Assembly: GCA_964429875.1 (NCBI GenBank)
Contig: CAYSDL010000017.1
Location: 1 to 25,565, forward strand
DNA length: 25,565 nt
Source: CAYSDL01 sp964429875
GTDB lineage: Bacteria > Fidelibacterota > Marinisomatia > SCGC-AAA003-L08 > D37C17
Direction: 5' to 3'
Shown here: one piece after another, positions 7,582-16,579 of the stretch
Position numbering within the stretch: the stretch's first letter is position 1
Layout of the letters: every line of letters starts with the position of its first letter
Program-made: the position numbers and the translations under genes
The notes under the pieces: generated by a model
The model's database searches: none
Told to the model about the DNA's origin: nothing
What the model saw: the letters and a program-made list of their open reading frames with translations, nothing else

Positions 7582-10500
7582 TTATTCAGATAGAATTATA
7601 TTTAAAAGTTCGATGACATCTAAAATATTATTTTGACCATCTAAATTAATATCAGAACAAATATCGCAATTATACATCAGCACGCACTGGACAAGAAGAA
7701 TAATATCAAATATATTGATAAATCCATCAGTATCTAAGTCACCAAAAACACAATCATACTCAATTTCATAATAATTATGCCTCTGATTATTAGCACCATA
7801 CATATTCCAATATGAATTATTAAATTGATTAGTTTTAATATCAAACACTACAATAGAATTAGAAGTTCCTCCAATAATTTCTAAATCATTATCATTGTCA
7901 ATATCTTTTATTAGAGGGGTTGAAGAATATGGGAAATCATAATGCATTGGAAAATAATCAAGATTTTCAGCATAAATATTAAAGACATATAAATTTCCTA
8001 TATTGTTAGCAGCAACTACTTCTGGGATGTTGTCATTATCAAAATCAGCAAAAACTATAGATCCTACTACCTTAGAACCTATATTATATGAAAATAATAT
8101 TTCTCCATGCTCACTAATTGCAAAAATATCTCCATTATCTAGACCAATAAAGATCATAGCTTGATTGTTGTTTTCAAGAATACTAGCAGATGTAGAAATA
8201 TAATTATCAAATTCCAAAGTAAAATCAACTTCTCCATTTTCTTCTATACTATATAAAGTTTTATTTTTACATGGAGCTAAAATAACTTCTTTATAAGGAA
8301 GTTTTAATATAATAGGTGTGAGCCTAAATTTATTATCAGCAATAAAGGGAAAGCCCTCTGCAATATTTTGATTATCATTGATTAAATATATATGATTGTT
8401 ATCAGTACCAAAGACAATATCATCAATTCCATTTTCATTAAAATCAGAAACAGCAAAACCTGTCCTAGTTTTTTCAATAATTTCAACTGAATCTATTTCC
8501 TCTCCTAAATGTGATAGAACAAAATAATTATTTTGATTATTTGAATAGCCTGAAAATATCACTTCTAAATAATCATCATTATTTATATCAGCAATAACTG
8601 GAGTGCCAATTAATTGACTATTTATATTATAGGACCACTTGATTCCATTTAGATCTACGGCATATACATTTCCGCTACTAGAAACAAAGATAATATCTTC
8701 ATATCCATCTAAATCTATATCATCTAATGCAGGAGATCCCCATATTTGTCCACCAGTATCAATAGGAAAAATATTTTGAAATACATATTGACCTGCATGA
8801 TTAACTGCATTTATAAATCCAAAGTGATCTCCAAAAATAATTTCATTTTCTCCATCAAAATCTAAATCACAGATAATTGGGGAAGAATGTATTTCATTTA
8901 GAGTTGATAAAGGAAAGCCTGATTGATTTAAAGAAACATCAAGATTAAGGGAGAAACTATCATTATAATTTAAGGTTACACCATTTTCTTCATATAGTGC
9001 AGAAAGCGTTAAGTCAAAAGAAATTCCACCAAACACATCTTGGCCTAGTTGAACAACGACCCCATCCATACCTATTTCATTAGAATCAATAGATCCAAAA
9101 CTAATGGGACTATTTATAATATTAACACCATTGATCTCAGAAGATACATCTAAATTTATATTATATGCATCTAAATTTGAAAGATTAGATATTGATATAT
9201 CAAGAAGGAATTCTTCACCTGGATTTATAACTCCATCTTCATCAGAATCAAAACTAAGTCCAGAAAACTCAGGAAGTAATATCATATTCACAACATCAAA
9301 TTGTATAGTTTCTCCTGGCATGCCAACATTAGTAACATTAATACCACCAAGCATACCATCATGAAGGAAGCAATTAGGATCGGTATTATCATTAAATTGT
9401 GTTCTACCAACTTCTTCACTGAAAACTGCACCAGAAAAAATTCCATTAGAGTTTATTGTAGCTCCTGTTCTATAAACATAAATTTCATCTGGGGGGCCAC
9501 TTCCATTTCCTTGGCCAGAATAATTATTATTTATACGATAAATTATTAGACCATCTTTATCCCCAGGTGTATTGATTTCGTAAAGTCCTTCCTGGACTCT
9601 ATATTCTAACACAAAATACTCAGAATCTCTTACAGGTGAATTAATTCTAAAAATATTATTCTCAGGATGAGATAAAGGAGAAAGTTCATATGTTCCACCA
9701 TATTCAATAATAGGTAATTCATTTATCCATTCAGTATATCTAAATTTCATATAAGCAGACATAGATTGAGGTGTATCTGCTGAGGCATCCATCACGTCCC
9801 ATCCTCCTACGGCAACAGGCGCAGATGTATCCCAATAATGATACAAATCAGGAGAACCTAAAGAGTGAAAGAATTCATGGCATAAAGTACCTACTGTAAA
9901 ATATCCTCCCTGTTCTAAGTTTAAATTATAATCCCAGACTCTAGCTCCATTAATATATGCTACTTCTGAAGTTAAGGCCCATCTATGTGGCCATAAAAGA
10001 TCAGCCCATGCTCCTGGACTTCCTTTTACAAGAAAAGTAACATTATCTACTCTCCCATCCCCATCTGTATCAATATCTAGTTCAACAGGAACTTGATCAG
10101 CAATATATTCTATTGCATTTTTAAGCAGTGTATGTTCTCTTTCAGTTCTCTCATTATCATTCTGATAACCTATGGGATTGTTTACTTCATTATATGTTGA
10201 ATAATATCCTCTTGGATATTCATCTTTATAAGACATGCTCTGCTCAGACATATCACAGGATGGATAATGCACAGTATTAACCGTAAGCAAATCATACGAC
10301 ACTTCTTTAAAATAATGATACATTGAAGGACCATCTTCTAAGCTAAAGGGGACATCATAATAGCTTCTTGTGTTTTGGAATTCATTATCATCTTCAAATC
10401 TTATAAACACATTAAGATTATTCAATGTCCCAACTGATGGAGCATCTCTTGAAATATTTTCTTCAATTATAAATTTATCTCTTCTACTTTTATATTCTTC

Positions 10501-10797
10501 AAAACTAATCATAATATTTCTTTGTAACCCTGCAGATGAGGGCTCAACAGCTCCTACTAAATAAAGTGAAGGAACAATATTTCCATTTATAACATCTGCA
10601 TAATAATAATATCCATCAACTTTGCTTTCAATAATAGTAAAATTATTTTCATCATGAAGGTAATGATAAAATTCATCTCCACTTGTAAAGCAGTTTATGA
10701 TGTTACCGTTGGGCTGTTTTAAAATAACAGGAATATCTGTTAATTTTGCAGCAGATATAAAATTTAATATAAATACAATAATAAAGATTTTTTTCAT
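7582..10797 (-). CDS. Secreted M6-family metalloprotease with beta-propeller and dockerin-like C-terminus
   Basis: A 1071-residue exported zinc protease related to immune inhibitor A. A signal peptide covers about residues 1-16 (MKKIFIIVFILNFISAAKLT). The pro-region and catalytic domain run to about residue 450. The zinc site is HEFFHSLGSPDLYHY with His307, Glu308 and His311, followed by GGWDVMDAS, the Met-turn-like segment seen in M6 enzymes. Residues about 505-620 form an Ig-like CARDB-type domain (EDGVINPGEEFLLDISISNL). About 625-1000 is a PQQ/VCBS-type propeller with repeats such as IICDLDFDGENEIIFGD, LDDIDLDGYEDIIFVSS and FADFDNDNIPEVVAANN. The last about 55 residues are a dockerin-like pair (FGDLDTDGFINIFDIILLV and DINLDGQNNILDVIELL). 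All catalytic residues are present. It heads a two-gene unit with the membrane protein that follows. Confidence 0.93.
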   Translation of the reverse strand: MKKIFIIVFILNFISAAKLTDIPVILKQPNGNIINCFTSGDEFYHYLHDENNFTIIESKVDGYYYYADVINGNIVPSLYLVGAVEPSSAGLQRNIMISFEEYKSRRDKFIIEENISRDAPSVGTLNNLNVFIRFEDDNEFQNTRSYYDVPFSLEDGPSMYHYFKEVSYDLLTVNTVHYPSCDMSEQSMSYKDEYPRGYYSTYNEVNNPIGYQNDNERTEREHTLLKNAIEYIADQVPVELDIDTDGDGRVDNVTFLVKGSPGAWADLLWPHRWALTSEVAYINGARVWDYNLNLEQGGYFTVGTLCHEFFHSLGSPDLYHYWDTSAPVAVGGWDVMDASADTPQSMSAYMKFRYTEWINELPIIEYGGTYELSPLSHPENNIFRINSPVRDSEYFVLEYRVQEGLYEINTPGDKDGLIIYRINNNYSGQGNGSGPPDEIYVYRTGATINSNGIFSGAVFSEEVGRTQFNDNTDPNCFLHDGMLGGINVTNVGMPGETIQFDVVNMILLPEFSGLSFDSDEDGVINPGEEFLLDISISNLSNLDAYNINLDVSSEINGVNIINSPISFGSIDSNEIGMDGVVVQLGQDVFGGISFDLTLSALYEENGVTLNYNDSFSLNLDVSLNQSGFPLSTLNEIHSSPIICDLDFDGENEIIFGDHFGFINAVNHAGQYVFQNIFPIDTGGQIWGSPALDDIDLDGYEDIIFVSSSGNVYAVDLNGIKWSYNINSQLIGTPVIADINNDDYLEVIFSGYSNNQNNYFVLSHLGEEIDSVEIIEKTRTGFAVSDFNENGIDDIVFGTDNNHIYLINDNQNIAEGFPFIADNKFRLTPIILKLPYKEVILAPCKNKTLYSIEENGEVDFTLEFDNYISTSASILENNNQAMIFIGLDNGDIFAISEHGEILFSYNIGSKVVGSIVFADFDNDNIPEVVAANNIGNLYVFNIYAENLDYFPMHYDFPYSSTPLIKDIDNDNDLEIIGGTSNSIVVFDIKTNQFNNSYWNMYGANNQRHNYYEIEYDCVFGDLDTDGFINIFDIILLVQCVLMYNCDICSDINLDGQNNILDVIELLNIILSE

Positions 10798-10831
10798 AGG
10801 CTTAAATTAATAAGTTAATTAATAACTTAAA

Positions 10832-11356
10832 TTAAGAAACCCTTACAAATAATTTTTCATTAATATTAACCCAATCTGGGATATTTTCATTATTTTTGTA
10901 CAAACTTTTCAATTCACTTAAATGAAGTTTAAATACATTCTCAGCTAACCCATCTTTAATTAACTTTAATTTATCTTCATCATTTAATAATAACTGATCA
11001 ACTTCCCATTTCTGAGATTTACCAAGAGCAAAATTAAATTCCCTTGTTTTGATATTATTCTTTCCAGTAACAGTTAATGCGGCTGCCATTGATTCCTTAC
11101 ATTTTTTGATAGAATTATCTAATATTTTTCTTCTTTTTGTATACATTTCTTCCATCTTTTTCAAATAATCAATCTGACCTTTAAGATATCTTGTAAATTT
11201 CTCATATCCATCTAATTTTTCGCCTAATTCCGACTCATTAATAGATAACAATTCCTCTAAGCCCTCACTGATCTCACCATTTGATTCAATTAGTTTCATT
11301 TCTATATCTTGATAATTAGTGATAATATCCTGAAGAGATTTATTTTTTTTATCCAC
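10832..11356 (-). CDS. Siphovirus Gp157-like protein
   Basis: A 174-residue, charged, cytoplasmic protein starting at GTG. The N-terminal two thirds are helical and coiled-coil-like: an acidic stretch (IESNGEISEGLEELLSINES) then a long basic/acidic helix (YLKGQIDYLKKMEEMYTKRR, then KILDNSIKKCKESMAAAL). It continues TGKNNIKTREFNFALGKSQK and ends PDWVNINEKLFVRVS. The order (acidic helix, K/E-rich helical hairpin, LxxTGxxxIKTxxFxFxLxKS, then a short C-terminal strand pair) matches phage Gp157 (PF05565), a protein of siphovirus recombination/replication modules. No other phage gene is nearby, so it is either a remnant or a domesticated gene. It stands alone between the M6 protease and a divergent DUF3228-like gene. 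Family call is by eye and moderately sure. Confidence 0.65.
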   Translation of the reverse strand: MDKKNKSLQDIITNYQDIEMKLIESNGEISEGLEELLSINESELGEKLDGYEKFTRYLKGQIDYLKKMEEMYTKRRKILDNSIKKCKESMAAALTVTGKNNIKTREFNFALGKSQKWEVDQLLLNDEDKLKLIKDGLAENVFKLHLSELKSLYKNNENIPDWVNINEKLFVRVS

Positions 11357-11445
11357 TATATATCCTTTCTAAATTATTTTTTTTTATTAACTTAGCATAT
11401 TCATATTTATACAATAATTAAAACTTAACGAAAATCGGAGATATT

Positions 11446-12009
11446 TTGGATAATAAAGTAGGTGTTAATGAATTTGTTAAAAGGCAAACTAAAAATAGCG
11501 GAAAAACATACACTACTTTAACATTTGAAGAAATAGCTGAATTCGCTGAAAAGCAGATTAATAAAAAAAACTATAAGCGAGGCTATAGAGATGGTGTCAT
11601 CATTATAGAGATAGTTAATAGTTTAGTTAAAAAATTTATTTGTCCATTTGTTAAAATAACTTCAACCACTAAACTTAAAGCAGAGATAACAAAAAGAAGA
11701 AATAATGAAGATCAGTATATTAGAATTAGAGCTTTAAATGGGAAGTCATTAAAAACTGTTAAAGTTGAATTAATATTATATAGAAATGATGTGCTTAAAG
11801 AGACTGAAGAAAATTCAACTAATTATACATGGGAATTAATCTCATTTCATGGAATTCCTGATAAAATAGAAAAAATGCCTATGGGACCAGTTACTATGAT
11901 GAGAAACCAATTGCAACTTCCAGGAGGAACAAAAGGTCTATATTCACCTGAAGAATGGGCAGAGTCTGTTTGTTTCTGGCAAAAATATGTAGTAAAAGAA
12001 ATAAATTAA
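11446..12009 (+). CDS. DUF3228-like protein
   Basis: A 187-residue soluble protein beginning at TTG, with CGGAG five bases upstream. It opens VNEFVKRQ and has a C-terminal signature PMGPVTMMRNQLQLPGGTKG followed by YSPEEWAESVCFWQKY, which I associate with the DUF3228 family (similar length, a PM.P.TMMRN motif and a closing FW). Function of that family is not known. There is no signal peptide and no membrane segment. The middle (ITSTTKLKAEITKRRNNEDQ, then VKVELILYRNDVL) looks like an alpha/beta domain. The Mpo1-like gene starts 17 bp downstream on the same strand, so they likely form an operon. Family assignment is from memory of the motif and should be treated as probable, not certain. Confidence 0.65.
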   Translation: MDNKVGVNEFVKRQTKNSGKTYTTLTFEEIAEFAEKQINKKNYKRGYRDGVIIIEIVNSLVKKFICPFVKITSTTKLKAEITKRRNNEDQYIRIRALNGKSLKTVKVELILYRNDVLKETEENSTNYTWELISFHGIPDKIEKMPMGPVTMMRNQLQLPGGTKGLYSPEEWAESVCFWQKYVVKEIN

Positions 12010-12026
12010 AAAAATGTGAGGCCAAA

Positions 12027-12503
12027 ATGAAAAAAACAGTAGAAGAATGGTTGATTGAATATGGTGAGAGTCACCAAAATCCAATAAACAAAGCTATTCA
12101 CTGGATTTGCGTTCCTCTTATTATGCTAAGTTTAATTGGCTTACTTTCATCAATACCTTATGAAGGAAAAATTCATTTAGGTGAAAAAACATATTTAATT
12201 AACGTCGCAATGATATTTTTATTTTTTGCTTCTCTATATTATTTCAAACTATCCAAAACTCTTTTTGTGGGCATGATCTTGATTAGTTTTCTTTTAATAT
12301 ATGGCATTGAATGGCTTAAATCTTTTGAAATGCCTGTTTGGAAATCATCGTTATCTATATTTATAATTGCATGGATTGGACAATTCATAGGACATAAGAT
12401 TGAGGGAATAAAACCTTCATTTTTTAAAGATATACAATTTTTACTAATTGGTCCTGCCTGGTTATTATCTTTTATATATAAAAAATTAAATATTCCTATT
12501 TAA
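12027..12503 (+). CDS. Mpo1/DUF962-family membrane protein
   Basis: A 158-residue membrane protein of the DUF962 family, whose yeast member Mpo1 is an iron-dependent dioxygenase that shortens 2-hydroxy fatty acids by alpha-oxidation. Seen here: EWLIEYGESHQNPINKAIHW with VPLIMLS, the Y-x3-H-x4-N-x3-H signature with histidines expected to bind iron, and IGQFIGHKIEGIKPSFF with LIGPAWLL near the C-terminus, both typical. Four hydrophobic helices fit the family. The open frame reaches back to 11955 inside the previous gene, but ATG at 12027 is chosen because the family begins there and GTGAGG stands just upstream. Substrate in bacteria is unknown; a role in fatty acid or membrane lipid turnover is inferred. 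Confidence 0.85.
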   Translation: MKKTVEEWLIEYGESHQNPINKAIHWICVPLIMLSLIGLLSSIPYEGKIHLGEKTYLINVAMIFLFFASLYYFKLSKTLFVGMILISFLLIYGIEWLKSFEMPVWKSSLSIFIIAWIGQFIGHKIEGIKPSFFKDIQFLLIGPAWLLSFIYKKLNIPI

Positions 12504-12511
12504 AAACACAT

Positions 12512-14689
12512 ATGTTAAAAATTGTACATATTACGTTTATCCTTTTAATTGCCAATAGTTGTAATGTCATTAAATATAAAAAAGTAATCGATATAGATTC
12601 ACCTGGGCTCCAGACCCCTGATAAAGAAAAAATAAAAAAAATAATTGAAGAAAATAATTGTGTTATTATTAGAGATAATTGGGGAGTACCCCATATTTAT
12701 GGGAAAACAGATGCTGATGCTGCCTTTGGCTTAGCTTACGCTAATGCACAAGATGATTTTTTTACTATTCAAGAAACTGTTTTAAAATCCAGAGGGGAAT
12801 ATGCTTCAGTGTATGGTAAAGGTGAAAACAATATAAATGCAATTTTTGATTATATGGTTGGCCTATTAAAAATTTGGGATTTAGTTGATCTAAAATACAG
12901 TACTGATTTATCTACAGAAACAATCAAGCTATGCGAATCATATGCAATGGGAATAAATTATTTCATTGAAACTCATAATGAAAATATTGATCAATACATT
13001 TATCCTGTCAATGGTAAAGATATTATAGCTGGAACTGTTCATAAAACTCCTTTTTTCTTCCAACTTCCTTTTTTTTTAAACGATCTAAGCTCAAAAAAAC
13101 CTGAAGAAATACCTTCACATTATACAATTGGAGAGGCATTGGATATTATTGATAAAATTGAAGGATCTAATGTATATGCATTATCACAAAATAAAACCGA
13201 AGATAATACTACAATGCTTGCTATTAATTCACATCAACCATGGGATGGAGAGCTTGCTTGGTATGAAGCTCATTTAGTTAGCGATGAAGGTCTAAATATT
13301 ATTGGAGGATTGTTCCCTGGTTCTCCTGTTGTATTAGTTGGACACAATGAAAATTTAGGTTGGGGACATACGGTAAATAAACCTGACATACTTGATATTT
13401 ATGAATTAGAAATAAATCCTAATGACGAACTTCAATATCGATTTGATGATCAGTGGCTAGAATTTGAAGCATATGATGTAAATATAAAAATAAAAACAAT
13501 AGGGAAATCATATATTAATCATATTGAAAAAGCTTACTGGTCAATACATGGACCTGTAATAATGGGTAAAGAGGCAGTCTATGCAATAAAATATAGTAAA
13601 TATGATGATATTAGAATGATTGAACAATGGTACAAAATGAATAAGTCAAAAAACTTTAAAGAATGGAAGGACGCAATGGAGATGATGTCAATTCCAATGT
13701 TCAATGCAGGTTATGCTGATAAGGATGGAAACATCTTTTATATTTATAATGCGAGCCTACCAATAAGAAACAATAATTACAATTGGGATTCAGTACTTCC
13801 AGGAAATACTTCTAAAACTCTTTGGAATGATTATATGAAGTTCTCTGATTTGCCTATGGTTTTAAATCCAAAAAGTGGTTTTATACAAAATTGCAATAGT
13901 TCCCCATTTGAAACAACAATTGGAGATGAAAACCCAGATATAAATAAATATAAGCAATTTCATGGCATTGAGACAAATATGACAAATCGTGCATTAAGAG
14001 CTATTGAAACTTTCGGAAATGATGCTACAATAAATTATGAGGAATTTAAAAAATACAAATATGATTTAATGTATTCTAAAAAATCTACAATGAATCAATT
14101 AGTTATTAAGAGTATAGACCTTTTATCTGAGCCTGATTTTGATAAATTAGATAAAAATATTATTTTTGATATCATAGACATTCTAAAAAAGTGGGATTTA
14201 TCAACGGATAAAAACAATATCAATGCTGCCCTTCCAATAGTATCATTTGGACGAATACTTGACTTGGATCTATCAGATATTACAGATGAATTGATAATTG
14301 AAAAAATTTCAAATGCTGTAGATTTTCTAATAAAAAATCATGGGAAGCTTAATGTTAGATGGGGTGATATAAATAAACTTATTAGAGGGAACACTATATT
14401 AGAACTTTCTGGTGGACCAGACATTGCACGAGCAATATATACAAAAAAAGAAAAAGATGGAACACTTAAGGCTACAGCTGGAGATTGTTATATTTTACTT
14501 GCAAGATGGAATGAAGATGGGAAAGTGATTAGTGAAAGCATACATCAATACGGAAGCGCAACTCATAATGAAAAATCTATTCATTATGATGATCAAGCAA
14601 AATTATTTTCAGAAGATAAATTAAAAAAGACTTCAATATATATAGATGAAATTCTAGAAGACTATAAAAATATCCAGATTCTCAAATAA
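12512..14689 (+). CDS. Penicillin acylase / acyl-homoserine-lactone acylase family lipoprotein
   Basis: A 725-residue N-terminal-nucleophile amidase. Such enzymes are made as a precursor, cleave themselves before a serine, and hydrolyse amide bonds of penicillins, acyl-homoserine lactones or similar acyl amides. The N-terminus MLKIVHITFILLIANSC looks like a lipoprotein signal with Cys17, placing the enzyme on a membrane facing the periplasm or outside. VIIRDNWGVPHIYGKTDADA with FGLAYANAQDDFF is the conserved alpha-chain start. The autocleavage site is KIEGSNVYALS, with Ser219 as the expected beta-chain N-terminal nucleophile. INSHQPW, PGSPVVLVGHNENLGWGHT and the late SESIHQYGSATH stretch also fit. 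It starts eight bases after the DUF962 gene. Substrate class cannot be told from sequence. Confidence 0.88.
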   Translation: MLKIVHITFILLIANSCNVIKYKKVIDIDSPGLQTPDKEKIKKIIEENNCVIIRDNWGVPHIYGKTDADAAFGLAYANAQDDFFTIQETVLKSRGEYASVYGKGENNINAIFDYMVGLLKIWDLVDLKYSTDLSTETIKLCESYAMGINYFIETHNENIDQYIYPVNGKDIIAGTVHKTPFFFQLPFFLNDLSSKKPEEIPSHYTIGEALDIIDKIEGSNVYALSQNKTEDNTTMLAINSHQPWDGELAWYEAHLVSDEGLNIIGGLFPGSPVVLVGHNENLGWGHTVNKPDILDIYELEINPNDELQYRFDDQWLEFEAYDVNIKIKTIGKSYINHIEKAYWSIHGPVIMGKEAVYAIKYSKYDDIRMIEQWYKMNKSKNFKEWKDAMEMMSIPMFNAGYADKDGNIFYIYNASLPIRNNNYNWDSVLPGNTSKTLWNDYMKFSDLPMVLNPKSGFIQNCNSSPFETTIGDENPDINKYKQFHGIETNMTNRALRAIETFGNDATINYEEFKKYKYDLMYSKKSTMNQLVIKSIDLLSEPDFDKLDKNIIFDIIDILKKWDLSTDKNNINAALPIVSFGRILDLDLSDITDELIIEKISNAVDFLIKNHGKLNVRWGDINKLIRGNTILELSGGPDIARAIYTKKEKDGTLKATAGDCYILLARWNEDGKVISESIHQYGSATHNEKSIHYDDQAKLFSEDKLKKTSIYIDEILEDYKNIQILK

Positions 14690-14691
14690 TA

Positions 14692-14994
14692 TTAATATTC
14701 TATCAAATCAACATCATCATACTTAGATATATTTCTTTTTCTTTTTGAAGATATAGCATTGTAGAGATGACGATCAACTTTTTCAAATATATTCTTAGTA
14801 GAAAAATGATCTTTATTAAAACTATCATCTAAAGTATAAACAATTTTATCATCAATTAATAAATCGAACTTTTTGTTATTATCTTCTTCCAATAAAAACC
14901 TATCTCCATATTTATCTTTATAATTATTAATTTTTTCATGGAAGTAATCTCTATTGTTTATAATAGAAGAATTGAATAAAATTTTAATTTTCAT
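14692..14994 (-). CDS. Hypothetical protein, 100 aa
   Basis: A small soluble protein, MKIKILFNSSIINNRDYFHE followed by a basic helix, then FDLLIDDKIVYT and a C-terminal amphipathic helix. The order strand-helix-strand-strand-helix recalls the thioredoxin-like Rdx/SelW family, but the redox CxxC of that family is absent (FNSSII instead), so I do not assign it. The C-terminus is basic then acidic (SSKRKRNISKYDDVDLIEY). Its ATG lies 11 bp inside the 3' end of the FG-GAP/dockerin gene, so translation is probably coupled. The stop is two bases from the convergent acylase gene stop. Real gene likely; function unknown. Confidence 0.6.
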   Translation of the reverse strand: MKIKILFNSSIINNRDYFHEKINNYKDKYGDRFLLEEDNNKKFDLLIDDKIVYTLDDSFNKDHFSTKNIFEKVDRHLYNAISSKRKRNISKYDDVDLIEY

Positions 14995-16501
14995 AATTTA
15001 GAATATTTTCTAATAATATTACAACATCAGTAATATTGACAATATCGTTTTGATTCAAATCTATCTGACATACATTTATGTTAGTGTTATAAAGTATGTA
15101 ATCTACGATCAATATTATATCAATAATATTTATCTGAGCATCAAGATTCGCATCACCATTAGAGCCCCCTCCACCACATATATTGCACTCATCAATTAAT
15201 TGATCACAACTTCCATCACAATCAAATCCATCGGATGTGTAAATGCATTCGGAATCATCACTAATTAAATAATCACCTGAATTGCACGCATTAATATCAG
15301 AACAACCCTTAAAGTTATAAAAATATGCTGATCCAGAATCTTGCCCTAAATCATCATCAAATTTTGATCCTATAATTATACTATTGTCAAATATATCCAC
15401 TGAATTACTAAATTGATCAAATTCATTACCATCATCTGGTAAAATTTTAGATTTTAAGTTAAAAGAGTCATTTTCAATTGTATAAATGTAAGTTGATCCT
15501 GAATTAATACCATTATCATCATCTATAGATCCTACAGCTAACCAATTATCATTTATACTAACAGATATTCCAAAATTATCATTTGCATATACATCATCAG
15601 GAACTAATTTTTGTTTATATTGAAAGTATCCATCATGTATATCGTATATATAGACTGAACCTGAATTATTATATATATCATCATCATAATAAGATCCAAT
15701 TATTAAAATTTCAGCATCAATATCAAGGCTTATTCCAAAATAATCATAGCTATTTGCATCCGGAGCAGATATTGTCTGTAAAAAGAAACAATTATCACCT
15801 TCAAATTTATATATATCAACAACTCCCTGTTCAATTAGATCAATACTCATATTCTTATAATGCACTGCAAGATAGTCTTCATTTATGGATAAAGAACGTC
15901 CAAAATCATTACCAGGAAGCATATAATTTGAATAAATTTTACTATAAAATATCCATTCACTATTAACTAATTTATAAATATAGACTGAACCAGCATCATC
16001 AACTTCCTCATCATCAAAAATTGCTCCTATCGCTAAGAAATTTGAATTTAAGTCTAAAGAGTATCCAAATCTATCGTAAGGAGAACCATCTACAGGATAT
16101 ATTTTTTGAGTTTGTAACCACTCACCATTCTCAAAAGAAAAAACATATACAGATCCAGATTTATATCCATTTTCGTCATCATAAACAGAACTAACTATTA
16201 GATAATCATCACTCATAGCAATTGCTTTACCAAAAAAATCATTATATGAACCATCTTCTGGGAAAATTTTGTATTCATCCCCGATAAGATTATCAATTAA
16301 TTCATATAGATATACTGAGCCAGAACTATTACCATTTGGTTCATCTTGATTTGCACTAATAGCTACCCATTCATGATTAATTTTTACTGCATATCCGAAT
16401 GTATCACCTGCATCACCATCTTCTGCAATAATCTTTTGGTCTGATACTGCAGAGGTTAATAGAAATAATGGTATTAATATAAATTTAAACTTTAAAAACA
16501 T
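14984..16501 (-). CDS. Secreted seven-bladed FG-GAP propeller protein with dockerin-like C-terminus
   Basis: A 505-residue exported protein. Signal peptide is about residues 1-20 (FKFILIPLFLLTSAVS). Seven repeats of about 52 residues follow, each with a loop of the type DGxxxDxFGxSVxI, a strand WLAVGS or similar, DDDxGxxSGSVYIY and a final strand; the fourth is degenerate. This is a seven-bladed integrin-like beta-propeller. It continues into a Cys-rich linker (CSDINACN, then SDGFDCDGSCDQLIDECNIC) common in marine surface proteins, and a dockerin-like pair from about 446 (NGDANLDAQINIIDIILIV and IDLNQNDIVNITDVVILL). There is no enzymatic domain, so a binding or adhesive surface role is likely. 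It overlaps the next gene by 11 bp. Confidence 0.88.
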   Translation of the reverse strand: MFLKFKFILIPLFLLTSAVSDQKIIAEDGDAGDTFGYAVKINHEWVAISANQDEPNGNSSGSVYLYELIDNLIGDEYKIFPEDGSYNDFFGKAIAMSDDYLIVSSVYDDENGYKSGSVYVFSFENGEWLQTQKIYPVDGSPYDRFGYSLDLNSNFLAIGAIFDDEEVDDAGSVYIYKLVNSEWIFYSKIYSNYMLPGNDFGRSLSINEDYLAVHYKNMSIDLIEQGVVDIYKFEGDNCFFLQTISAPDANSYDYFGISLDIDAEILIIGSYYDDDIYNNSGSVYIYDIHDGYFQYKQKLVPDDVYANDNFGISVSINDNWLAVGSIDDDNGINSGSTYIYTIENDSFNLKSKILPDDGNEFDQFSNSVDIFDNSIIIGSKFDDDLGQDSGSAYFYNFKGCSDINACNSGDYLISDDSECIYTSDGFDCDGSCDQLIDECNICGGGGSNGDANLDAQINIIDIILIVDYILYNTNINVCQIDLNQNDIVNITDVVILLENILNYEN

Positions 16502-16579
16502 TAATTTTCTTAATAATTACTAAGGTCAGTGTAATATAGTGTATTATTATTATATAAAATGATATTTATATCACAAAAG

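Noticed and set aside
9104..9549. Plus-strand frames inside the M6 protease gene
   Set aside because: They are shadows of a clear protease gene, with no ribosome binding site and no protein character.
11955..12026. Upstream extension of the Mpo1-like gene
   Set aside because: It overlaps the end of the DUF3228-like gene, and the family begins at the ATG at 12027, which has a ribosome binding site.
15583..15966. 127-codon plus-strand frame rich in His, Gln and Tyr inside the FG-GAP gene
   Set aside because: It mirrors the DDD/DN-rich repeats of the propeller gene on the other strand; composition is an artefact of the repeats.
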